This document shows, in pieces, positions 24,110 to 31,654 of a stretch of DNA of 61,419 bases. Below the pieces are notes generated by a model. That model was given only the letters and a program-made list of their open reading frames with translations. It ran no database searches and was not told the origin of the DNA. The stretch covers positions 1 to 61,419 of the forward strand of contig CAZNRD010000015.1 of NCBI GenBank assembly GCA_964575425.1. The letters run 5' to 3'. Source of the stretch: DATEAV01 sp964575425 (GTDB taxonomy: Bacteria; Chloroflexota; Anaerolineae; Anaerolineales; E44-bin32). The translations under genes and the position numbers were made by a program. Positions within the stretch are counted from its first letter, which is position 1. The number at the start of each line of letters is the position of its first letter.

Positions 24110-25660
24110 TTGCGTCCGAAGTTTCTGATGTTCTCCGTGTTCGTGGCCGGCTTGACGACCCTGGGAGCGGAGATGGCTGCGTCTCGGTTGCTGGGCAACG
24201 TCTACGGCACGAGCAACATCGTGTGGGCGAACATCATCGGACTGATCCTGGTCTACCTGACGGCAGGCTACTTCATCGGCGGGCGATGGGCTGACCGCTC
24301 GCCATTAGCAACTACCTTCTATCGCTTGATGGCCTGGGCCGCGTTCACGCTGGGCCTTGTCCCGATGATCGCGCGCCCGGTGCTCCGGCAGGCTGCTGTG
24401 GCGGTGGAACGCCTCGATGCGGCGGTGATGCTTGGGTCCTTCTTGTCGGTCCTCGTCCTGTTCATTGTGCCGGTGACGCTGCTGGGCTGTGTCTCGCCTT
24501 TTGCCATCCGCCTGGCTATCAGCGATACGCGGGAGGCAGGACGAACATCCGGGCGTATCTATGCCGTCTCAACGCTCGGCTCTATCATCGGCACTTTCCT
24601 GCCCATCCTGTGGCTGATTCCGGCCATAGGAACGGTGGGTACCTTTCTCGCCCTTTCCGGGCTGCTGCTGCTGACCTCGTTGGCGGGCCTCGGCGCGGCT
24701 GACCGTCGAGCCATGCTGCGTCTGCTGTGGATGCCGCTTATTCTGGCGGCGCTGGCTTGGTGGGCGCTGTCCGGCCCGATCAAAGCAAGCCCCGGTCAGG
24801 TGTACGAGGCCGAGTCGGCCTACAACTACATCCAGGTCGTTGAGCGGGGGAACAAGCGCTACCTGCTGTTGAACGAGGGACAGGGGATTCACTCGGTCTA
24901 CACTCCCGATGATCCCGCAACCTACGGCACGTGGGACTACTTCCTGGCCGCGCCTTTCCTCAACACGCCTCCGGTAAATCTGAAGTCGGTTCGGAGTCTG
25001 GGCGTGGTCGGCCTGGCGGCGGGCACAATCGCCAAGCAGTACACGCAGGTGTTCGGGCCGATTCCGATCGATGGATGGGAGATCGACCCAGCCATCGTCG
25101 AGGTGGGGCGACGCTACTTCGCCATGGTCGAGCCGAACCTGAACGTCGAGGTGGAAGATGGGCGCTGGGGTCTGGCTCACAGCACCCGACGCTACAGCGT
25201 AATCGCCGTCGACGCCTACCGCCTGCCGTACATCCCATGGCACTTGACCACTCGGGAGTTCTTCCTGGAAGTGCGGCAGCACTTGCTGCCGGATGGTGTG
25301 GTTGTCATCAATGTCGGCCGGACGCCGCAGGACCGGCGGCTGGTGGAGGCCATGGCGGGAACGCTGCAGACAGTCTTTCCGTCGGTGTACGTCGTGGATG
25401 TCCCCGACACACTCAACACCATCGTGTATGGAACCGTGCTGCAGACGGCTGCCGGCAACCTTTCGGCAAACTACCGTGCCCTGCTGACAGAGGGAGCGCC
25501 GTCACTTCTTCTGGATGTCCTGGCCCGGGCCCAGGCGAACCTCCGGCCCACGCCCGAGTCGGAGGTTGTCTTCACCGATGATTGGGCGCCCATCGAGCAG
25601 CTGACGAACGCCATGGCCATCGGCTTCATCCTTCAGGGCGACATCAACATGTTGCGCTAG
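24110..25660 (+). CDS. Membrane-fused spermidine synthase-like methyltransferase-fold protein
   Basis: 516 residues. The N-terminal half has about seven membrane helices, beginning FVAGLTTLGAEMAASRLLG, typical of fused MFS-like/spermidine-synthase proteins. The C-terminal half has the synthase fold with a variant nucleotide-binding strand (LGVVGLAAGTIA), an acidic strand end (GWEIDP) and VDAYR. Whether it makes a polyamine is unclear; fused forms often modify other substrates. Start TTG 24110 follows AGGAGG by 4 bases; ATG 24032 is in frame but lacks a ribosome site and adds 26 unconserved residues. Confidence 0.75.
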   Translation: MRPKFLMFSVFVAGLTTLGAEMAASRLLGNVYGTSNIVWANIIGLILVYLTAGYFIGGRWADRSPLATTFYRLMAWAAFTLGLVPMIARPVLRQAAVAVERLDAAVMLGSFLSVLVLFIVPVTLLGCVSPFAIRLAISDTREAGRTSGRIYAVSTLGSIIGTFLPILWLIPAIGTVGTFLALSGLLLLTSLAGLGAADRRAMLRLLWMPLILAALAWWALSGPIKASPGQVYEAESAYNYIQVVERGNKRYLLLNEGQGIHSVYTPDDPATYGTWDYFLAAPFLNTPPVNLKSVRSLGVVGLAAGTIAKQYTQVFGPIPIDGWEIDPAIVEVGRRYFAMVEPNLNVEVEDGRWGLAHSTRRYSVIAVDAYRLPYIPWHLTTREFFLEVRQHLLPDGVVVINVGRTPQDRRLVEAMAGTLQTVFPSVYVVDVPDTLNTIVYGTVLQTAAGNLSANYRALLTEGAPSLLLDVLARAQANLRPTPESEVVFTDDWAPIEQLTNAMAIGFILQGDINMLR

Positions 25661-25677
25661 CAGTTTGGGAGGGGAGA

Positions 25678-26397
25678 GTGGATCAGTCCCAGGGAAGAAG
25701 CGCGGGGAGGAGGGCCGCCCAATGGGCCGCCATCCTAGCATGGGTGGTGACGATGCTGATCCCCCCGACGCTCGTGCTGACGAACGTTCGCCTGCTGCTC
25801 ACGCGGGGCTTCCTTCAGATCGAATACCGCCTGCCGGGATTCCCAGAGGACCCGTATGGCTTCGCGCTTGAGGACCGACTCCACTGGGCACCTATCGCCC
25901 TCGACTACCTGCTGAATGACGAGGGCACGGAGTTCCTTCGTGGTCTGCGCTTTGAGGATGGAAACCCGGTTTACAACGAGCGCGAGCTGCGCCACATGGA
26001 TGATGTCAAGCGCCTGACGCAGGCGGCGCTCCGTCTCTGGCTGCTGGGCCTGGCTGTTATCGCCGCCGGGCTTGCGCTGCTGGCATGGCGCGCAGGCGGG
26101 AGAGAAGCGTGGCGGGCAGTGTCGGTGGGTGGGCGGCTCACGCTTGGTTTGATGGTGGCCCTCGGGCTTGCCCTGACTCTCAGCTTCTCATTCGTCTTTG
26201 TTGGATTCCACCGCATCTTCTTCGAGGGCGACACCTGGATTTTCCATTACAGCGACACCCTGATCCGCCTCTTCCCCGAGCGGTTTTGGCAAGACGCGTT
26301 TCTCTTCATTGCTGGTGCCACGGCAGCCGAGGCCGCCGCGCTGTGGGGAATCGGCCGCCGAGGACGCAACCGCACAACGCCGGGCGCCTCGTCTTGA
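25678..26397 (+). CDS. TIGR01906 / DUF1461-type integral membrane protein
   Basis: 239 residues with four membrane helices and a large outside loop between the first two, holding DRLHWAPIALDYLLND and NERELRHMDDVK. These are characteristic of the TIGR01906 family of unknown function found in Chloroflexota and Gram-positives. After the third helix comes FHRIFFEGDTWIFHYSDTL, another family box. GTG 25678 is chosen for the GGGAGGGG ribosome site just upstream. It closes the surface cluster, with apgM converging 30 bases later. Confidence 0.8.
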   Translation: MDQSQGRSAGRRAAQWAAILAWVVTMLIPPTLVLTNVRLLLTRGFLQIEYRLPGFPEDPYGFALEDRLHWAPIALDYLLNDEGTEFLRGLRFEDGNPVYNERELRHMDDVKRLTQAALRLWLLGLAVIAAGLALLAWRAGGREAWRAVSVGGRLTLGLMVALGLALTLSFSFVFVGFHRIFFEGDTWIFHYSDTLIRLFPERFWQDAFLFIAGATAAEAAALWGIGRRGRNRTTPGASS

Positions 26398-26427
26398 CTT
26401 CGCTGGCAGCGCGATCAGGGCGTGGGG

Positions 26428-27639
26428 CTAGGCGCCGAATTTGACCAGGCGGCCGGCGTGCGCCATCAGCAGCGGCATCAGGTCCGATGCTGCCAGTGTG
26501 CCTAGCCCGCCGATCGAGCACGCCCTCTCGCCGAAGGCCACCTGGTCGTCGGGCAGGCCCGTCTTCGGGGCCCACAGCAGCAGCGGCACCGGGTGCCAGG
26601 TGTGCGTGCGCATGCGGGCCGGGGTCGAATGGTCACCAGTGACCGCCAGGACGTCCGGCTTGAGGTCCATTAGGGCGGGCAGGGCAGCATCCACCCCTTC
26701 AATGACCTGTGTCTTTCCCGCGAAGTTGCCGTCCTCGCCCATGCTGTCGGTCTTCTTGATGTGGATGAAGAAGAAGTCGTACTCGTCCCAGGAGCGGGCG
26801 ACAGTGGCGAACTCATCTTCGGGGCGGTCGCCCTCGACGCGCAGGATGTCCATGCCCAGCAGGCGAGAGACGCCCTTGTACATCGGGTACACGGCCACGC
26901 ACGCCGCGCGCAGCCCGTAGATCTCCGGCAACTGCGGCAGTCCCGGCTCGGTGGAGAAGCCGCGCAGGGTGAGGGAGTTGGCCTTTGGCTGGTCGGCCAG
27001 CACCTGCCGCGCCCGCGTCATCCAGGCATTGAAGAGGTCGGCGGTGCGCTGCGCGGCCGGGGCCAGGGCGCGGGCAGGAAGAGGCTCAACACCGGTCTGC
27101 TGCGGGTCGGTGTCGGCAATCTCGGGAGAGAGACCGTCGCCGCGCATCACAACGGCAAACCGATACTCCTTGACCTGGCGAACTTCGGTTCGCACACCGG
27201 TGAGCTGGATTCGGGCCAGACGCTCGACCAGCGGGGCGGCCTGTTCGGTCGGGATGCGGCCGGCGCGGCGGTCGGTGATCTTGCCGAACGCGTTGACCGT
27301 GCAGAAGTTGCCGCGCGCCGCCACGTCACCCTTGCGCACCTCCAGACCGACCCCAATCGCCTCCAGGACGCCGCGACCGACCTCGGACGCAAGTGGGTCA
27401 TAGCCGAAGAGGGCCAGGTGCGCCGGGCCTGAGCCCGGGGTAATGCCAGGGCGGATGGGGATGAGTTGACCCAGCGTGCCCTCGGCAGCCAGGCGGTCAA
27501 GATTGGGCTTGCTGGCGGCCTCAAGCTCGGTTGGCCCGCCCGGTTCGATGGGGAGGCCGCCCAGACCATCCATCACCAGCAGGACGATCTTGGTCGGGGC
27601 CTTCTGCTGCAGCTCTCGCATCCGTTGGAAGTCAGCCAT
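26428..27639 (-). CDS. apgM: 2,3-bisphosphoglycerate-independent phosphoglycerate mutase, archaeal type
   Basis: A 403-residue alkaline-phosphatase-superfamily enzyme that converts 3-phosphoglycerate to 2-phosphoglycerate. Metal-site motifs are VLLVMDGLGG near the N-terminus, the HIKKTDSMGE box, and TGDHSTPA and HTWHPVPLLL near the C-terminus. The archaeal (ApgM) form differs from bacterial GpmI. ATG 27639 is the start because the promoter -10 (27724-27719) overlaps the earlier in-frame ATG at 27720, ruling that one out. It is divergent from the yvcK-gap-pgk run. Confidence 0.92.
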   Translation of the reverse strand: MADFQRMRELQQKAPTKIVLLVMDGLGGLPIEPGGPTELEAASKPNLDRLAAEGTLGQLIPIRPGITPGSGPAHLALFGYDPLASEVGRGVLEAIGVGLEVRKGDVAARGNFCTVNAFGKITDRRAGRIPTEQAAPLVERLARIQLTGVRTEVRQVKEYRFAVVMRGDGLSPEIADTDPQQTGVEPLPARALAPAAQRTADLFNAWMTRARQVLADQPKANSLTLRGFSTEPGLPQLPEIYGLRAACVAVYPMYKGVSRLLGMDILRVEGDRPEDEFATVARSWDEYDFFFIHIKKTDSMGEDGNFAGKTQVIEGVDAALPALMDLKPDVLAVTGDHSTPARMRTHTWHPVPLLLWAPKTGLPDDQVAFGERACSIGGLGTLAASDLMPLLMAHAGRLVKFGA

Positions 27640-27718
27640 GGAAGGGAATCCTCTCACGTCCGGGGTTGGCGCAGCGTGGCTGGGCTGCGCGGGCGTCTCC
27701 GTTGGAGTTGCGGCCGCC

Positions 27719-27747
27719 ATTATACCTGCGGGGATGCCTTGTTCCAA
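27719..27747 (-). promoter_or_regulatory. Promoter of apgM
   Basis: TTGGAA (27747-27742), 17 bases, then a perfect TATAAT (27724-27719). It gives a leader of about 73 bases to ATG 27639. Confidence 0.55.
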
Positions 27748-27802
27748 GGCTCCTTCACGTTTCGAGATCGCTCACGATGGCGTCGAGCGGATGGTGCTCG
27801 CG

Positions 27803-27831
27803 TTGACGCCTCCGCCCACCTCTGGTATAGT
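27803..27831 (+). promoter_or_regulatory. Promoter of yvcK-gap-pgk (leaderless)
   Basis: TTGACG (27803-27808), 17 bases, TATAGT (27826-27831), then 7 bases to ATG 27839. No Shine-Dalgarno fits between them. Confidence 0.6.
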
Positions 27832-27838
27832 CTCAACG

Positions 27839-29200
27839 ATGCCCCCAGAGTCAACACGCTCGAACGGCAGTTCGAGGAGCCAGGGTCACCGGTTGTGGCG
27901 CTGGCTCCGGCCCGGCCTTGGCGTCAAGCGTTGGTTTGCGCTGGCAATCCTGGGCATGGCGCTGATCGGGCTGGGCCTGGCCGTTATCTTGCTCGACATC
28001 TATCGAGCCAACCCGGATTCGCCATACCTCGCAATCCTCAGCCTGCGAGCAATGCCGCGCTGGCTGCGTGCCATTGTCCTGGGCGCGGCGGGCTTTGGGC
28101 TGGTGGGGTTCTCGATCTTCCGCCTGAATCGGACTCTGCTGGCCCCGTACCTGCGGCCCGGAAAAGCAGTTGTGGATGCGGTGGCCGAGCACCGGAGATT
28201 GGGACGAGGCCCGAAGGTCGTCGCCATCGGCGGAGGCACCGGGCTGGCCACTCTGCTGCGCGGGCTGAAGCTGCGCACAGGTAACCTGACAGCCATCGTC
28301 AGCGTCGCGGATGACGGGGGATCCTCGGGCAAGCTTCGCCGCTCGTTGGGCCTGCCGCCGCCAGGAGACCTGCGCAACTGCCTGGCCGCTCTGTCCGATG
28401 ACGAAGACTTGATCACCCAGCTCTTCCAGTATCGCTTCGGCGAGGGGACCGGGCTGGACGGGCACTCGTTCGGCAATCTGTTCATCGCCGCCCTGGCGGG
28501 AGTCTCGGGCAGCTTCGACAAGGGGGTGCTGGAGGCGGGTCGGGTGCTGGCGGTCAAAGGACAGGTGTTGCCTTCGACGCTGAACGATGTGTCGCTGGTG
28601 GCCGACAAGGCGCTGCCTGTGGGTGCCAATCCCATCCGTGTGTCTGGCGAGAGCCAGATCCCGCGCACGCCGGGCACGATTCGCCACGTGAGCCTGGAGC
28701 CAAGCGAGCCGCCGGCACATCCCGAAGCGATCCGCGCTGTGCTCGGCGCGGAGATGATCGTCATCGGACCCGGCAGCCTCTTCACCAGCATTCTGCCCAA
28801 CCTGCTGGTGCCAGATCTGGTCCAGGCCATTCGGGCCAGCCGGGCGCTCAAGGTCTATGTCTGCAACGTCGCCACGCAGCCAGGCGAGACGGATGAGTAC
28901 GACTGCCTGCGCCACCTGGCGGCGATCGAGGACCACGTCGGCCCCGGCTTGGTCGACATCGTGTTGGCCAACGATTGCTTCCAGGGTGAGCTGCCCGAGA
29001 GCGCGTCGTGGGTGTGCGCCGACCCCGGGGCGCTGAGCATGGTTCCCATCCATCGGGCCGACCTGGTGGACGCCGCCCACCCATGGCGGCATGACTCCGA
29101 TAAGCTTGCCGACAAACTGTTCGCCCTGCTGGAAGAGCGAACCGGGCCGCTCGGCGCTCCGTTGGCGGAGCGGCCGGATCGCGCCGCAGGGTTGAACTGA
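27839..29200 (+). CDS. yvcK: YvcK/GlmR (CofD-like) protein with N-terminal membrane module
   Basis: 453 residues, compared with about 320 for classical YvcK. The first 110 residues add two membrane helices (about 30-52 and 70-95) and a basic linker. The remainder is a CofD-like Rossmann domain with AIGGGTGLATLLRGLK, ADDGGSSGKLR, PPGDLRNCLAAL and GHSFGNLF. In Bacillus, YvcK binds UDP-GlcNAc and directs carbon to cell-wall precursors, and is needed for growth on gluconeogenic substrates. The fixed link to gap and pgk here fits such a role. The promoter with a 7-base gap indicates a leaderless message. Confidence 0.9.
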   Translation: MPPESTRSNGSSRSQGHRLWRWLRPGLGVKRWFALAILGMALIGLGLAVILLDIYRANPDSPYLAILSLRAMPRWLRAIVLGAAGFGLVGFSIFRLNRTLLAPYLRPGKAVVDAVAEHRRLGRGPKVVAIGGGTGLATLLRGLKLRTGNLTAIVSVADDGGSSGKLRRSLGLPPPGDLRNCLAALSDDEDLITQLFQYRFGEGTGLDGHSFGNLFIAALAGVSGSFDKGVLEAGRVLAVKGQVLPSTLNDVSLVADKALPVGANPIRVSGESQIPRTPGTIRHVSLEPSEPPAHPEAIRAVLGAEMIVIGPGSLFTSILPNLLVPDLVQAIRASRALKVYVCNVATQPGETDEYDCLRHLAAIEDHVGPGLVDIVLANDCFQGELPESASWVCADPGALSMVPIHRADLVDAAHPWRHDSDKLADKLFALLEERTGPLGAPLAERPDRAAGLN

Positions 29201-29220
29201 TCTCAACGCAGGAGCAGACC

Positions 29221-30276
29221 ATGACCACACGCATCGGTATCAACGGATTTGGACGCATCGGCAGGCAGGTCCTACGCGCCATCCTGGAGAACTATCCGGA
29301 GACGCTCGAAGTCGTGGCCTTCAACGACATCGGGGACCTGAAGACGATGGCCCACCTGTTCCGTTACGACTCGAACTACGGACGGTTCCCGGGCAAGGTG
29401 GAGGAGGCCGGCGACGCGCTCATTGTCAACGGCCACAAGGTCAAGGCCTTCAAGGAGAGCGACCTGACGACGCTCCCCTGGGCCGACCTCGGGGTGTCGA
29501 TCGTCGTCGAGAGCACCGGCCTGTACACGATTAAGAAGGACGGTGTCAACAAGAAGGGCAAGGAAGTCAAGGGCGCCGAGAACCACATCACCAAGGGCGG
29601 GGCGAAGAAGGTCATCATCACCGCCCCGGCTGAAGGCGAGGACTTGACGATCGTCCTGGGCGTCAACGAGGACAAGTACGACCCCAAGGTCCACCACGTG
29701 GTGTCCAATGCCTCGTGCACCACGAACTGTCTGGCGCCAGCGGTGAAGGTGGTGCACGACAGGTTCCGCATTGTGCGCGGCTTCATGACCACCATCCACG
29801 CCTACACCAACGATCAGCGCATCCTGGATCTGCCTCACAGCGACCTGCGGCGCGCGCGGGCGGCGGCGATGAGCATCATCCCCACCACCACCGGCGCGGC
29901 CAAGGCGCTCAAGCTCGTCATCCCGGACCTGGCGGGCAAGTTCGATGGCTATGCCCTGCGCGTACCGACGTCGACGGTGTCGGTGGTCGATTTCACCGCC
30001 CAGATCGAAGTTCCGACGACAACCGACGAGCTGAGGCAGGCCTTCCGTGATGCTGCCGCCGGGCCGCTGAAGGGCATCCTTGCCGCGATTGATGAGCCTC
30101 TGGTGAGCATCGACTTCAAGGGCGACGACCACAGTTCGTCCGTCGACCTGCCCTTCACCTCGGTGCTTGGCAAGGACAAGGGCGATTTCATCAAGGTCGT
30201 GGCCTGGTACGACAACGAGTGGGGGTACTCGGTCCGGACGGCCGACCTGGCCAATCTCATCGCCAAGACACTCTGA
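29221..30276 (+). CDS. gap: Type I glyceraldehyde-3-phosphate dehydrogenase
   Basis: A 351-residue tetramer-type GAPDH that oxidises glyceraldehyde-3-phosphate with NAD. Seen: the Rossmann start IGINGFGRIGRQVLR, the catalytic Cys in SNASCTTNCLAP, and the C-terminal WYDNEWGYS. It sits 20 bases after yvcK, with GGAG before the ATG. The coenzyme pocket (FNDI after the second strand) favours NAD. pgk follows after a hairpin-bearing spacer. Confidence 0.97.
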   Translation: MTTRIGINGFGRIGRQVLRAILENYPETLEVVAFNDIGDLKTMAHLFRYDSNYGRFPGKVEEAGDALIVNGHKVKAFKESDLTTLPWADLGVSIVVESTGLYTIKKDGVNKKGKEVKGAENHITKGGAKKVIITAPAEGEDLTIVLGVNEDKYDPKVHHVVSNASCTTNCLAPAVKVVHDRFRIVRGFMTTIHAYTNDQRILDLPHSDLRRARAAAMSIIPTTTGAAKALKLVIPDLAGKFDGYALRVPTSTVSVVDFTAQIEVPTTTDELRQAFRDAAAGPLKGILAAIDEPLVSIDFKGDDHSSSVDLPFTSVLGKDKGDFIKVVAWYDNEWGYSVRTADLANLIAKTL

Positions 30277-30297
30277 TCGTCCAGGCATGGTCTCTGT

Positions 30298-30336
30298 GCC
30301 CCGGGCACCCGGCTCCATGCGCCTAGTGCCCGGGGC
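30298..30336 (+). promoter_or_regulatory. GC-rich stem-loop in the gap-pgk spacer
   Basis: The arms GCCCCGGGCAC (30298-30308) and GTGCCCGGGGC (30326-30336) pair perfectly over 11 bp with a 17-base loop. The left arm is also nearly self-palindromic. The stem ends 13 bases before the pgk ATG and has no T-run, so it may be an RNA processing or stability element or a partial attenuator. Confidence 0.5.
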
Positions 30337-30349
30337 GAAGGTGTGTCCC

Positions 30350-31522
30350 ATGAACAAGAAGACAGTTCGCGACATCGACCTGAAGGGCAAGCGCGTGCTG
30401 ATGCGCGTCGACTTCAACGTGCCCATGGAGGCAGGGAAGGTCGCAGACGACAAGCGCATCCGCGCCGCCCTGCCCACCATCCAGCACGTCCTCGATCAGG
30501 GTGCCTCGCTCGTCTTGATGAGCCATCTTGGACGTCCCAAGGCGGGGCCGGACCCCGAGTTCAGTCTCAAGCCTGTGGCGGAAGCGCTCGGGGCTCTCCT
30601 GGGCAGAGCGGTGAAGATGGCGCCGGACTGCATCGGGCCAGAGGTCGAAGCCATGGCCCGGGCCCTGCAGCCAGGCGAGGTGCTGATGCTGCAGAACCTC
30701 CGGTTTCACAAGGAAGAGGAGAAGAATGACGCCGAGTTCGCCCGAAAGCTGGCGGCCCTGGGTGAAGTCTACGTGAACGATGCCTTCGGTTCGGCTCACC
30801 GCGCGCACGCCAGCACTGAGGGGGTGGCACACTACCTGCCGGCCGTCTCAGGCTTCCTGATGGAACAGGAGCTGGAGTACCTCAGCCGCGCCACCGAGAA
30901 CCCTCAGCACCCGTACGTCGCCATCCTGGGCGGGGCCAAGATCAGCGACAAGATCGGAGTCATCGAGAGTCTGCTGAAGAAGTGCGACCGCCTGATCGTC
31001 GGCGGCGGTATGGCCAACACGTTCCTGGCGGCGGAGGGCTACGACATGGGCGACAGCCTGGTGGAAGCGGATTCGGTGGAGATCGCCAAGGGGATCCTGG
31101 CTCAACACAGCGACAAGATCCTGCTCCCGGTGGACGCCATCGTGGCGGATCGGTTCGACGCCGAAGCGCAGTCGAAAACGGTGGACGTCGACAAGGTGCC
31201 CAAGGGATGGCGCGTGCTTGACATCGGCCCCAAGACCTTTGAGGCGATCAAGCAGGCCGTGCAGGGGGCGAAGCTGGTCGTATGGAATGGGCCGGTGGGC
31301 GTCTTCGAGTTCCCCCGCTTCGCCGAGGGCACCTTCGGCCTGGCCAGGCTGCTGGCGGAGAGCGGCGCTGTGACGGTCATCGGCGGCGGCGACAGCGCCA
31401 GCGCGGTCAAGAAGGCGGGCGTCGCCAAGCAGATGACGCATGTGTCCACTGGCGGTGGGGCCTCCCTCGAATTCCTGGAAGGCAGGGTTCTGCCCGGAGT
31501 CGCCGCCTTGATGGACAAATAG
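30350..31522 (+). CDS. pgk: Phosphoglycerate kinase
   Basis: 390 residues, the normal bacterial length. It transfers the acyl phosphate of 1,3-bisphosphoglycerate to ADP. Motifs: RVDFNVPM at the N-terminus, SHLGRPK, NDAFGSAHR, AILGGAKISDK, WNGPVGVFE and the C-terminal GGGDSASAV / STGGGASLEFLEG. ATG 30350 lies 73 bases after gap. A clear hairpin terminator follows the stop. Confidence 0.97.
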   Translation: MNKKTVRDIDLKGKRVLMRVDFNVPMEAGKVADDKRIRAALPTIQHVLDQGASLVLMSHLGRPKAGPDPEFSLKPVAEALGALLGRAVKMAPDCIGPEVEAMARALQPGEVLMLQNLRFHKEEEKNDAEFARKLAALGEVYVNDAFGSAHRAHASTEGVAHYLPAVSGFLMEQELEYLSRATENPQHPYVAILGGAKISDKIGVIESLLKKCDRLIVGGGMANTFLAAEGYDMGDSLVEADSVEIAKGILAQHSDKILLPVDAIVADRFDAEAQSKTVDVDKVPKGWRVLDIGPKTFEAIKQAVQGAKLVVWNGPVGVFEFPRFAEGTFGLARLLAESGAVTVIGGGDSASAVKKAGVAKQMTHVSTGGGASLEFLEGRVLPGVAALMDK

Positions 31523-31540
31523 GAAGAACGCGCGGAAAGG

Positions 31541-31566
31541 TAGGGGAGGCCAGCCGGCCTCCCCTT
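31541..31566 (+). terminator. Terminator after pgk
   Basis: The stem GGGGAGGCC (31543-31551) / GGCCTCCCC (31556-31564) has loop AGCC, extends by an A-T pair, and is followed by a short T-rich tract (TTACAGTTTACT). Confidence 0.7.
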
Positions 31567-31595
31567 ACAGTTTACTCACAGTCCACCCCCGCTTG

Positions 31596-31625
31596 TTGTT
31601 GGAGCAATACTCTCGGCCCTATAAT
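31596..31625 (+). promoter_or_regulatory. Promoter of the Ser/Thr kinase gene
   Basis: TTGTTG (31596-31601), 18 bases, then a perfect TATAAT (31620-31625). The relA promoter at 41676-41705 has the same -35 and spacing. Confidence 0.5.
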
Positions 31626-31654
31626 GATCAAGACACGGCTGCAGGAGATGCCCG

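Noticed and set aside
27640..27747. Longer N-terminus for ApgM (ATG 27720 or beyond)
   Set aside because: The TATAAT box overlaps ATG 27720 and the extra residues are Ala/Pro/Thr-rich and not family-like.
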